Below are positions 8,451-15,759 of a stretch of DNA of 64,000 bases, one piece after another. Within the stretch, counting starts at the first letter, position 1. Every line of letters begins with the position of its first letter. A program made the translations under genes and the position numbers. This DNA comes from Paenisporosarcina macmurdoensis (GTDB taxonomy: Bacteria > Bacillota > Bacilli > Bacillales_A > Planococcaceae): assembly GCF_042658845.1 (NCBI RefSeq), contig NZ_JBHSRI010000007.1, positions 1 through 64,000 on the forward strand. The letters are read 5' to 3'. Below the pieces are notes generated by a model that made no database searches, was not told where the DNA came from, and saw only the letters and a program-made list of their open reading frames with translations.

Positions 8451-9899
8451 ATGTATCCAAACTGGTTAGCACAACGTGTCCAAATGACACCCAATCGATT
8501 AGCTTTAACATTTGAGGGCAAATCATGGACTTTTAAACAGTTATTTGATGAAGTCATGAATACAGCAGGTACAATAAAAACTGCTGGTATTGAACAGGGT
8601 GCTCGAATTGCCATACTTGCTCCTTCTCACCCCCAATTAATTATTACAATTCATGCTTGCTGGCAATTGGGTTGTGAGGTCGTTTTATTAAATGAGCGAT
8701 TGTCTGATGAGGAATTGGCTTATCAAATTGAAGATGCACAGCCTACTCTTGTCCTTGTGAAAGAAAATTATCAGGAAAGAATTGGTATGTACAAAAAAAT
8801 CACTCTAGAAGACTTGTCTGAGAAGAATTCAAGCACAATTCGTATAGAAGAAGAGTGGCCACTTAACCGCACGATGTCTATTATGTATACGTCTGGTACA
8901 ACAGGACGTCCAAAAGGTGTTAGACAAACCGTCTTGAATCATACGACGAACGCGACTTCTTCCGCTTTTAATATGGGCATTCAAACCAATGACGTGTGGT
9001 TATGTACCATGCCAATCTTTCATATAAGCGGGCTATCCATTTTAATACGTTCGGTTTTATATGGAATGGAAGTTAATCTTTATTCGAAATTTGATGTAGT
9101 TCGCGTAGTAGATGATTTAGTAAATGGCAACGTCACTCGAATGTCTGTCGTGTCTGTTATGTTAGAACGTATATTGAGAGAGCTAGAAGAGCGCGAAGAG
9201 AATGTCTCATCTCGCTTGCTGACCATGCTTGTTGGTGGTGGCCCTGTTCCAAGTCATTATTTAGAAAGAGCGATTGCCAGGGGCATTCCTATATTGCAAA
9301 CCTACGGAATGACAGAAACAGCATCCCAAACAGCCACACTAGCTCCTGAAGATGCTGTTAGAAAATTAGGATCTTCCGGAAAACCTTTATATTTAAGTTT
9401 TATTCGGATCGATCATGCAAAGAAACCTTTTGAAGAAGGGGAGATTTGCATTCGAGGTGGGCATGTAACACCTGGCTATATTGGTCAATATGAACAAACA
9501 CCTTCTCAAGAAAAGGGATGGCTTTATACTGGCGATATTGGTTATCTGGATGATGAAGGCTATTTATTTGTAGTTGATCGCCGTTCAGATTTAATCATTT
9601 CAGGTGGAGAAAATATTTATCCAGCAGAAGTGGAGAATGCGATTTTGCAACATCCGATGATTCGAGAAGCGGGTGTTTGTGGCGTGGATGATGAACAGTG
9701 GGGACAAGTTCCTATTGCCTTTATCGTTAGTGATGCAGAAATATCGTTGGAGTCTTTACGAGAGTTTTTGCAAACAAAATTAGCCCCATATAAAATGCCG
9801 AGAAAGTTACATCATATAAAGGAAATGCCTAGAAATGCTTCTAATAAATTATTAAGAAGAGAGCTGAGAGAGTGGGTAACATCCAAATCCAACGAGTAA
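8451..9899 (+). CDS. menE: o-succinylbenzoate-CoA ligase MenE
   Basis: MenE activates o-succinylbenzoate with ATP and CoA. The adenylate-forming motifs are present: MYTSGTTGRPKGV (P loop, A3), TYGMTETASQ (A5), YTGDIGYLDDEGYLF (A7), VDRRSDLIISGGENIYPAE (A8) and the C-terminal catalytic lysine in PRNASNKLLRREL (A10). The start is ATG at 8451 (MYPNWLAQR) after aaaggtggg; the longer open frame reaching back to 8286 overlaps menB and the hairpin and is unlikely. The product is 482 residues. menC starts 28 bases inside its 3' end. Confidence 0.95.
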   Translation: MYPNWLAQRVQMTPNRLALTFEGKSWTFKQLFDEVMNTAGTIKTAGIEQGARIAILAPSHPQLIITIHACWQLGCEVVLLNERLSDEELAYQIEDAQPTLVLVKENYQERIGMYKKITLEDLSEKNSSTIRIEEEWPLNRTMSIMYTSGTTGRPKGVRQTVLNHTTNATSSAFNMGIQTNDVWLCTMPIFHISGLSILIRSVLYGMEVNLYSKFDVVRVVDDLVNGNVTRMSVVSVMLERILRELEEREENVSSRLLTMLVGGGPVPSHYLERAIARGIPILQTYGMTETASQTATLAPEDAVRKLGSSGKPLYLSFIRIDHAKKPFEEGEICIRGGHVTPGYIGQYEQTPSQEKGWLYTGDIGYLDDEGYLFVVDRRSDLIISGGENIYPAEVENAILQHPMIREAGVCGVDDEQWGQVPIAFIVSDAEISLESLREFLQTKLAPYKMPRKLHHIKEMPRNASNKLLRRELREWVTSKSNE

Positions 9900-10987
9900 C
9901 GCTATATCAAGTTCGCGTGCCTCTTAGAAAACCCTTCACAACACATTTGCAAGAAGTTTTAGAACGTGAAAGTATTCTGATTGAATTGATAGATGACCAA
10001 GGCAATATCGGTGTCGGTGAATGTGTGGCTTTTTCGTCTCCTTGGTATACGGAAGAAACTGTGGAGACAGCGTGGCTTGCTTTAGAAAATTGGATGATAC
10101 CTGCCATTCTAAATAATCCATTATCTCATCCAGATGATGTGGATAGTTGTTTAACCTTTATCAAAGGCAATCACATGGCGAAATCTGCTGTCAATCATGC
10201 AATATGGGACATTTATGCTCAAAAACAACAAAAGCCTCTGTGGCAAGTCATAGGTGGAACTTCTCAAGCGATAGAAGCAGGAATTGTAGTAGCCGCAGCT
10301 AATGATGAAGAAATGTATGCTGAAATCGAAGATGCTGTGTTGAAAGGCTATAAACGGATCAAACTAAAAATTTCGCAATCGTCCAATCCTAAAAAGCTGC
10401 AAGAAATGATTGCACTTTATCCACAAACATTATTCTTCGCTGATGCAAATGGTGCATTTACTGAAGAGACACTTCATTTGTTACAAACCTTTGATGAATG
10501 TGGTTTCACATTGATTGAACAACCTTTTTCAGAACAACAAAATAAATTGTCCGGAATTGCTCAAAGATCAATGAAAACGCCATTTGCCTTAGATGAAAGC
10601 ATAGCGAGTTTTCAAGATGTTGAAGACATGGTTGACCACCAATCAGGGAAAATTATTGTCATGAAACAAGGAAGAGTGGGTGGATTATCAAATGCTCTTC
10701 GCATACATGATTACTGTGAAAAAGCGGGTATACCTATCTGGGTGGGCGGGATGATTGAATTTGGGGTATCAAAAGCGTTTAACCTCGCATTTGCTTCTTT
10801 ATCAGGTGTTAAATTCCCAGGAGATTTTAGTTCTTCTAGTCATTTTTGGGACCATGATTTAGCTGAACCTACTATTGATGTTCAGCAAGGAGAGATTCAA
10901 CTTCCAAGTACGCCTGGTGTGGGTGTATCGTTGAATCATAAGATAATCGAGCAATATGAAGTGAAAAGAAAACTATTTTATGCATAA
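9872..10987 (+). CDS. menC: o-succinylbenzoate synthase MenC
   Basis: MenC dehydrates SHCHC to o-succinylbenzoate. The enolase-superfamily catalytic residues are visible: lysine in KRIKLKIS, metal ligands in FFADANGA, IEQPF and ALDESI, and the second lysine in IVMKQGRVGG. The product is 371 residues, as in the NSAR/OSBS subfamily of Bacillales, so some N-acylamino-acid racemase activity cannot be excluded. The start is GTG at 9872, overlapping menE by 28 bases. Last gene of the men operon, followed by a strong terminator. Confidence 0.93.
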   Translation: MGNIQIQRVTLYQVRVPLRKPFTTHLQEVLERESILIELIDDQGNIGVGECVAFSSPWYTEETVETAWLALENWMIPAILNNPLSHPDDVDSCLTFIKGNHMAKSAVNHAIWDIYAQKQQKPLWQVIGGTSQAIEAGIVVAAANDEEMYAEIEDAVLKGYKRIKLKISQSSNPKKLQEMIALYPQTLFFADANGAFTEETLHLLQTFDECGFTLIEQPFSEQQNKLSGIAQRSMKTPFALDESIASFQDVEDMVDHQSGKIIVMKQGRVGGLSNALRIHDYCEKAGIPIWVGGMIEFGVSKAFNLAFASLSGVKFPGDFSSSSHFWDHDLAEPTIDVQQGEIQLPSTPGVGVSLNHKIIEQYEVKRKLFYA

Positions 10988-11023
10988 AAAAACCACGGAG
11001 GCTGTAATCTTTCCGTGGTTTTT
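10986..11023. terminator. Terminator between menC and the zinc-binding lipoprotein
   Basis: Stem AAAAACCACGGA / TCCGTGGTTTTT with T runs on both strands. It ends menC from the left and the minus-strand lipoprotein gene from the right. Confidence 0.88.
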
Positions 11024-11026
11024 CGT

Positions 11027-12070
11027 TTATTTTGAAGAATTTAAGGCTTTCGTTAAAGTCTCTAAATTTTGTTCCATTAACGTGAAATAATCCTCATTAT
11101 TATCGACGTCTTGTGGTGTTAAAACGCCTAAATTATGCATGGTTAATGCATCAGCACCGATTTCGTTTTGGATCACTTTAGTTAACTTAGAAGAGACGTT
11201 TTGTTCAAATAGAATCGTTTTGATATTCATTGATTTTGCTAATTTAACTAATTCAGTTAGTTCTTTTTGAGATGGTTCATCTTGAGAGTTTAATCCTGCA
11301 ACTGCCACTTGTTCTAGACCATATGTTCCAGCTAAGTAACCAAATGCTGCGTGCGACACAAAGAATGTTTTATTGCTCGATGCATCTGCCATTTCTTTAA
11401 AATCGGCATCCAGTTGTGTTAAATCATTTACTAGCACATCAAAGTTTTTTGTATAAGTTTCTTTATTGCTTGGATCTTTTTTAATTAATGAATCTTTTAT
11501 CGAAGTAGCAAGATTCACACTGATTTGTGGTGATATCCAAAGATGAGGATCTAATTCTCCATGTTCATGATCATCATGACTTTCTTCCTCATTAGCATGT
11601 TCATCTTCCTCTGTACTTTCCTCATCGTCTGAGTGTGTATCCTCAGAATTTTCTTCTTCATCAGCATGGTCTTCTTCACTAACTTCGCTTACTGCCAATT
11701 CTTCATCAGATAGAGCATCCGCAGTCGCAATCATTGATACATCTTCATTTGCTAATGTCTTCTTTGCATTATCGACGAATCCTTCAAGTCCTAGGCCAAT
11801 ATAGAAAAACAAGTCAGCGTCCGCTAAAGCCATCATATCTTTTTGTGTAGGATCGAAGGTATGTTCATTCGAACCAGCAGGATAGATGGATTTTACAGCT
11901 ACTTTGTCTCCACCGATACGTTCCGTAAAATAAGTGAGAGGATAAACGGTTGTGTAAACGGTTAAGGCATCTAGGTTTTCAGATTCATTAGATGTTGTAT
12001 TGTTATTACCACAAGCAGCTGTAAATACAGCTAAAATTGCAATTAAACTTAATAAGAAAATTTTCTTCAT
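11027..12070 (-). CDS. Zinc ABC transporter substrate-binding lipoprotein (ZnuA/AdcA family)
   Basis: This is an extracellular metal-binding lipoprotein that would deliver zinc to an ABC importer. The N-terminus is a lipoprotein signal with lipobox TAAC at residues about 17-20. A loop at about residues 125-170 is rich in His, Asp and Glu (DDHEHGE and similar), typical of Zn(II)-specific cluster A-I proteins. The core has metal ligands in EHTFDP, DPHLW and VSHAAFGYL. The product is 347 residues. No permease or ATPase lies next to it, so its partners are elsewhere. A near-perfect Zur box sits directly upstream, which supports zinc over manganese. Confidence 0.9.
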   Translation of the reverse strand: MKKIFLLSLIAILAVFTAACGNNNTTSNESENLDALTVYTTVYPLTYFTERIGGDKVAVKSIYPAGSNEHTFDPTQKDMMALADADLFFYIGLGLEGFVDNAKKTLANEDVSMIATADALSDEELAVSEVSEEDHADEEENSEDTHSDDEESTEEDEHANEEESHDDHEHGELDPHLWISPQISVNLATSIKDSLIKKDPSNKETYTKNFDVLVNDLTQLDADFKEMADASSNKTFFVSHAAFGYLAGTYGLEQVAVAGLNSQDEPSQKELTELVKLAKSMNIKTILFEQNVSSKLTKVIQNEIGADALTMHNLGVLTPQDVDNNEDYFTLMEQNLETLTKALNSSK

Positions 12071-12084
12071 TGTAAACTCCTTTT

Positions 12085-12105
12085 AAATAGTAATGATTAC
12101 GATTT
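12085..12105 (-). promoter_or_regulatory. Zur-box operator
   Basis: Read on the minus strand the site is aaatcgtaatcattac followed by tattt. It matches the known Bacillus Zur consensus AAATCGTAATnATTACGATTT at all but one of the defined positions. It lies just upstream of the Shine-Dalgarno sequence (aaggag, 12078-12083) of the zinc-binding lipoprotein gene, so binding of Zn-loaded Zur would block its expression. Confidence 0.85.
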
Positions 12106-12189
12106 GAATTAAGAACTTTATTATCATACAAGAAATAAAAATAAAACACAAGCAAAACACACAAAAAAAAATGACTCTTTTTCAAGAAG

Positions 12190-12420
12190 TCATTTTCTTT
12201 CATTCCATTCTTCGGGAACAGGGTCATAGCCACCTTCATTAAAAGGGTGACAACGAAGTATTCGTTTGACCGCTAAGTATGTCCCTTTTAGAGCGCCATG
12301 TTTTTCAACCGCTTCAACCCCGTAGTGTGAACAAGTGGGATAAAAACGACAACTAGGTGGAGTCAAAGGAGATATGATTTTTTGATATAGTTTTATAATG
12401 GAAATGACTACATACTTCAT
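12190..12420 (-). CDS. yidD: Membrane protein insertion efficiency factor YidD
   Basis: YidD is a small membrane-associated protein thought to help YidC/Sec-dependent insertion. The 76-residue product shows the family core: an amphipathic start (IIKLYQKIISPL), PPSCRFYPTCSHYGVEA and RILRCHPFNEGGYDPVP with the conserved cysteines. Its ATG overlaps the TGA of the upstream small gene (ATGA), indicating coupling. Confidence 0.95.
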   Translation of the reverse strand: MKYVVISIIKLYQKIISPLTPPSCRFYPTCSHYGVEAVEKHGALKGTYLAVKRILRCHPFNEGGYDPVPEEWNERK

Positions 12421-12566
12421 TGTTTATCCTTCTCATCATTTGCTTGTTTTGGCAAAGGATCAATCTTATGTTCAAGTGAATATGCTTTTTTTGTGGACAC
12501 GATAAACATAAACGTTATTCCGAACATGACAATAATAGCCACGATTATTAATAACCATAACGACAT
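12417..12566 (-). CDS. Small YtzI-type membrane protein
   Basis: A 49-residue open frame, MSLWLLIIVAIIVMFGITFM followed by a charged tail containing AYSLEHKIDPLP. It has one membrane segment with the tail probably cytosolic. The AYS-x-HxIDPLP stretch resembles the small YtzI family of Bacillales as I remember it; its function is unknown. ATG with Shine-Dalgarno ggagtg. The stop overlaps the start of yidD by 4 bases, so the two form an operon. Confidence 0.75.
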   Translation of the reverse strand: MSLWLLIIVAIIVMFGITFMFIVSTKKAYSLEHKIDPLPKQANDEKDKQ

Positions 12567-12666
12567 TTTTTTCACTCCACTCTGCTCATTATGTTTAGTT
12601 TAAGGAACTTAGTGGTAAATTGAAAGTATTAAAGCTTTTAAAAAAATTCAGGAGTGTGATGATTTT

Positions 12667-13116
12667 ATGTCAGCAGCATTAAATAAGGAACTTAACAAGC
12701 AAGTAGCAACATGGTCTGTCATGTATACAAAGTTACATAATTTCCATTGGTATGTAAAAGGACCGCAATTTTTTACGTTACACGCGAAATTTGAAGAACT
12801 TTATAATGAAGCAACGCTCCATATGGATGAAATTGCAGAGCGATTGCTAACATTAGGTGGACAACCAGTAGCAACTTTAAAAGAACATTTGGAACTATCC
12901 GAAGTGACAGAAGCAACTGGCAAAGAATCTACTGAACAAATGGTTGGAACTGTAGTAAAAGATTTTGATAAAATTATGAAATCCTTGAAAAAAGGCATGG
13001 ACGAAGCCGCAAAAGATGAAGATGATATGACAGAAGATTTATTAAATGCTGTTTATCAATCAATTGAAAAACACCAATGGATGTTAAATGCTTATCTAGG
13101 TGACACAAACAAATAA
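12667..13116 (+). CDS. dps: Dps-family ferritin-like DNA-protecting protein
   Basis: Dps dodecamers oxidise and store iron and shield DNA under stress. The 149-residue protein has the ferroxidase signature spread over two helices: NFHWYVKGPQFFTLHAKFEE and HMDEIAERLLTLGG, with the histidines and the Asp/Glu that bind iron between subunits. ATG with aggagtgtg upstream. No PerR box was recognised in the short upstream region. Followed by its own terminator, so it is probably monocistronic. Confidence 0.95.
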   Translation: MSAALNKELNKQVATWSVMYTKLHNFHWYVKGPQFFTLHAKFEELYNEATLHMDEIAERLLTLGGQPVATLKEHLELSEVTEATGKESTEQMVGTVVKDFDKIMKSLKKGMDEAAKDEDDMTEDLLNAVYQSIEKHQWMLNAYLGDTNK

Positions 13117-13123
13117 TCTTTTT

Positions 13124-13156
13124 AAGCAAATTCCCTTTCAGGAGTTTGCTTTTTTC
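13124..13156 (+). terminator. Terminator of dps
   Basis: Stem AAGCAAATTCC / GGAGTTTGCTT (one T-G wobble), six-base loop, followed by T6. Confidence 0.85.
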
Positions 13157-13222
13157 AACTCGCCTTTTTTTGATGCATGAATTTTGTCGTTAATGCCATG
13201 CTAAAAAAAAGGGGTTGAAAAA

Positions 13223-13525
13223 ATGGCGAAAATATATGTGTCGATTTCTCATCATCGTTATTATTACCATCCAGACGATTCACCATGGGAATATGAGATT
13301 GAGGCTGAACCAGGCGTGTTGAATGTGCTCGATCAATTATTTGAACAAAAAGAAGATATTGAACAAAAAGGATTTTGGCGAGCTCATACTCCATATGTAC
13401 CTTATCATTTAGATCCTGAAAATGATGGCAGCGATTTACGATTGAAAAAATTGTGTGCGGTTATTCATGAATACACGAATGAGGAATCTAAACAACATAT
13501 TGAAACCTTACCTTTTTATAGTTGA
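13223..13525 (+). CDS. Hypothetical protein, 100 residues
   Basis: I do not recognise the family. The product is a soluble, acidic 100-residue protein with a tyrosine/histidine-rich start (KIYVSISHHRYYYHPDD) and a centre with PYVPYHLDPENDGSDLR. It has no signal peptide and no membrane segment. ATG with aaggggttg upstream. It lies between dps and ytkD on the same strand; a terminator-like hairpin 9 bases after its stop overlaps the ytkD start. It looks like a real gene by ribosome site and context. Confidence 0.8.
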   Translation: MAKIYVSISHHRYYYHPDDSPWEYEIEAEPGVLNVLDQLFEQKEDIEQKGFWRAHTPYVPYHLDPENDGSDLRLKKLCAVIHEYTNEESKQHIETLPFYS

Positions 13526-13533
13526 TTGCTTTG

Positions 13534-13575
13534 CATGCCTTCGCTACACTGATTTAAAGGAGTGTAGCGGGCATG
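13534..13575 (+). promoter_or_regulatory. Hairpin enclosing the ytkD translation start, terminator-like
   Basis: Inner stem CGCTACACT (13542-13550) with AGTGTAGCG (13561-13569), two-base bulge, outer stem CATGCC (13534-13539) with GGCATG (13570-13575). The Shine-Dalgarno AAAGGAG (13556-13562) is in the loop and the ytkD ATG (13573-13575) is paired. A T-rich run (ttttctttttt) follows, so the element can also end transcription from the upstream gene. Confidence 0.7.
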
Positions 13576-14046
13576 TTTTCTTTTTTAGATTTGAACGAAG
13601 TTGAAGTCACATTATCATTTCATAAAAACACCTTTTCTATTCCTGCCACACATGTTCTGGTGCTAGCAAATAGGGACAAGCAATGGTTACTGACAAAGCA
13701 CCCGCTAAGAGGACTTGAATTCCCTGGTGGGAAGGTAGAAGTAAACGAGACGTTAGAACAAGCTGCAATACGGGAAACATTTGAAGAGACAGGTGCTAGG
13801 CTTGAGAATTTAGAATGGTTTGCAGAATACATGGTGAATGATGTAAAACCATTTTGTAAAGTGGTTTTCCGCTCAACTGTAGTGTCTTTAGAGACAAATG
13901 TTGAGCAATTTGAAACAGAAGGGCCGGTTTGGGTGACATTACAAGAATTTATTCATTCACCTAATCTCAGTTTTCATATGAAAGATAAAGGCATGAAAAA
14001 AATGCTGGAACAGGTGATGTTAGATGAAAGCAAATGGAACGATTGA
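13573..14046 (+). CDS. ytkD: Nudix nucleoside triphosphatase YtkD
   Basis: YtkD of B. subtilis hydrolyses (d)NTPs including 8-oxo-dGTP. The 157-residue protein has a full Nudix box at about residues 51-73: GGKVEVNE, then RETFEETGA. The N-terminus (MFSFLDLNEVEVTLSF) aligns with B. subtilis YtkD as remembered, which supports the ATG at 13573 even though it is inside a hairpin. ytmA starts 23 bases before its stop codon, so the two genes are coupled. Confidence 0.92.
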   Translation: MFSFLDLNEVEVTLSFHKNTFSIPATHVLVLANRDKQWLLTKHPLRGLEFPGGKVEVNETLEQAAIRETFEETGARLENLEWFAEYMVNDVKPFCKVVFRSTVVSLETNVEQFETEGPVWVTLQEFIHSPNLSFHMKDKGMKKMLEQVMLDESKWND

Positions 14047-14809
14047 ACTTAAAAGGGCATACCCTAGTCCCAATCCACATGTTCGTTTAACTGAAATTGT
14101 TTATTGGTCATGCGGATATCGAGTAAAAGGTCTGCTTGCGGAACCTCTAAAAAAGGGTAGTCATGAAGGATTACTGTACTTACGAGGTGGAATTCAAAAC
14201 ATAGGCATGGTTCGACCTGCTCGCATTGCTCAATTTGCAGCACAAGGATTTGTTGTGTTTGCTCCATATTACCGTGGTAATAGAGGTGGAGAAGGCCGCG
14301 ATGAATTTGCTGGCGAAGATCGCTATGATGCCGTATATGGAGTAGATGTCTTAAAACAGTTTCTTTCAGTCAATCGTATTCACTTGTTTGCCTTTTCACG
14401 TGGTGGAATTATGGCTTTATGGACAGCGATTTTGCGTGATGATATTACGTCAATGGTAACCTGGTCAGGAGTTTCAGATATAGTGCTTACTTATGAAGAA
14501 CGCAGTGATATGCGGAGGATGATGAAGCGAGTAATTGGTGGAAATCCAAAGAATGCACTTGCAGCATATGATGAACGTCAACCTATTCCACATATTAAAC
14601 AAATGTCATGCCCACTTTTGATTATCCATGGAATGAAGGATCGTAATGTAGGTTTTGAGCATGCAAGTCGATTAGAAAAAGCATTAGTAAAAGAAGATAA
14701 GGTTTTTGAAACGTGGTATTTTAAGGAGCACAATCATTTTTTCCCAATGAACATCAACAAACAAATTATAAGGGACTTAACAAAATGGATGAAACATCAA
14801 GGAGGGTAA
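14024..14809 (+). CDS. ytmA: Alpha/beta hydrolase of the prolyl-oligopeptidase type (YtmA)
   Basis: A 261-residue serine hydrolase of unknown substrate. Visible elements are the N-terminal HVRL-x-EIVYWSCGYRVKGLL strand region shared with YtmA, the nucleophile elbow FSRGG (about residue 125), an aspartate in HGMKDRNVG and a histidine in KEHNHFF near the C-terminus. The gene overlaps ytkD and is followed after 5 bases by the next start, so it sits in the middle of an operon. Confidence 0.85.
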   Translation: MKANGTIELKRAYPSPNPHVRLTEIVYWSCGYRVKGLLAEPLKKGSHEGLLYLRGGIQNIGMVRPARIAQFAAQGFVVFAPYYRGNRGGEGRDEFAGEDRYDAVYGVDVLKQFLSVNRIHLFAFSRGGIMALWTAILRDDITSMVTWSGVSDIVLTYEERSDMRRMMKRVIGGNPKNALAAYDERQPIPHIKQMSCPLLIIHGMKDRNVGFEHASRLEKALVKEDKVFETWYFKEHNHFFPMNINKQIIRDLTKWMKHQGG

Positions 14810-14814
14810 GTGTA

Positions 14815-15264
14815 ATGAAACATGTTCGAATTCATTTGGAAACGACTCATACAGAGAAAAAATCGTCTGTACCAGTAGATACAAGCTATTGGGAAACGCT
14901 TTGGGATACATATACAAGTGATTTTGCCTCAGTCGAAATTCACTGTTGGCAAGAAGAAACTGAGCTACTAGAAGAACTTGCAAAGATATCGGCGAATTCG
15001 ATTGATCAAGGTCTGGTAAAGTCAGTCACTATTACTTTAAATGAAGATAATTGTAACTATTTACGTAATCACTCAATTGATTCAAACGGTGGAATAAAAT
15101 GGTTCACTCTATTCTTCTATAAAGAAGATATTCAAATGATGGAAATTGCACAGTATGGCTCTGAAATTGTGCTGTATGGGGTAGATAAAAATGAAGCTGC
15201 AGAATTTCAAAAACTCTTCCCTGAAAATGCAGACGCAGAATATTTTAAAGAACACTTAATGTAA
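14815..15264 (+). CDS. Hypothetical protein, first of a tandem paralogous pair
   Basis: I do not recognise the family. The 149-residue soluble acidic protein starts at ATG 14815 after aaggaggg; an upstream in-frame ATG at 14785 inside ytmA is unlikely. It aligns by eye with the next gene: YWETLWDT with FWIPLMTE, IHCWQEETELLEEL with VRCWKNETELIQTI, KWFTLFFYKE with LWYSLHFKKN, and a shared C-terminal KNEAAEFQKLFPEN / KAEAIHIQSFFQND. The two therefore arose by duplication. It is co-oriented and close-packed with ytkD-ytmA. Confidence 0.78.
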   Translation: MKHVRIHLETTHTEKKSSVPVDTSYWETLWDTYTSDFASVEIHCWQEETELLEELAKISANSIDQGLVKSVTITLNEDNCNYLRNHSIDSNGGIKWFTLFFYKEDIQMMEIAQYGSEIVLYGVDKNEAAEFQKLFPENADAEYFKEHLM

Positions 15265-15281
15265 GTTGAGGAGGTTTACTT

Positions 15282-15722
15282 ATGGGAAATTTACATATAA
15301 AAAATGATACCTTCTCACATGGAAATGAAACACTAAAGCGTTTAAAGAATGTGGACTTCTGGATTCCATTAATGACGGAGTTATTGCCAATTTTTACGGC
15401 AATAGAAGTACGGTGTTGGAAAAATGAAACAGAATTGATACAAACCATTAAACCTTATGCACGTACCATTAGAATTGAGACTGATTTAGTCATTTTTACT
15501 ATGCCACTTAACCACAAGTTAAAAGATTTAATTTTACAATCTGTTAGTAGTGAAACAAATAGTATTCTGTGGTATTCATTACATTTTAAAAAGAATGGGT
15601 ATCATATTTGTTCTGTAGATGATTATGGTGCTGAACTACATTTCAATCAAATTACGAAAGCAGAAGCTATACATATTCAATCTTTTTTCCAAAACGATAC
15701 GAACTTTCATTACAAGGAATAA
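15282..15722 (+). CDS. Hypothetical protein, second of a tandem paralogous pair
   Basis: A 146-residue soluble protein paralogous to its upstream neighbour (see the CW-x-E/NETEL motif and the LWYSLHF block). Function unknown. ATG with Shine-Dalgarno tgaggaggt, 17 bases after the previous stop. It is the last gene of the ytkD-ytmA operon and is followed by a bidirectional terminator shared with pckA. Confidence 0.78.
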   Translation: MGNLHIKNDTFSHGNETLKRLKNVDFWIPLMTELLPIFTAIEVRCWKNETELIQTIKPYARTIRIETDLVIFTMPLNHKLKDLILQSVSSETNSILWYSLHFKKNGYHICSVDDYGAELHFNQITKAEAIHIQSFFQNDTNFHYKE

Positions 15723-15757
15723 AAAATGGCCTGCACACGAAGTGCAAGCCATTTTTA
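15722..15757. terminator. Bidirectional terminator between the ytmA operon and pckA
   Basis: Stem AAATGGCcTGCAC / GTGCAaGCCATTT with an ACGAA loop and A/T runs on both sides, serving convergent transcription units. Confidence 0.9.
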
Positions 15758-15759
15758 TA

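Noticed and set aside
13223..15722. Toxin-immunity or defence cassette in the unknown genes near ytkD
   Set aside because: There is no toxin domain, no nuclease motif and the genes are packed with conserved housekeeping genes; nothing supports it beyond their being unknown.
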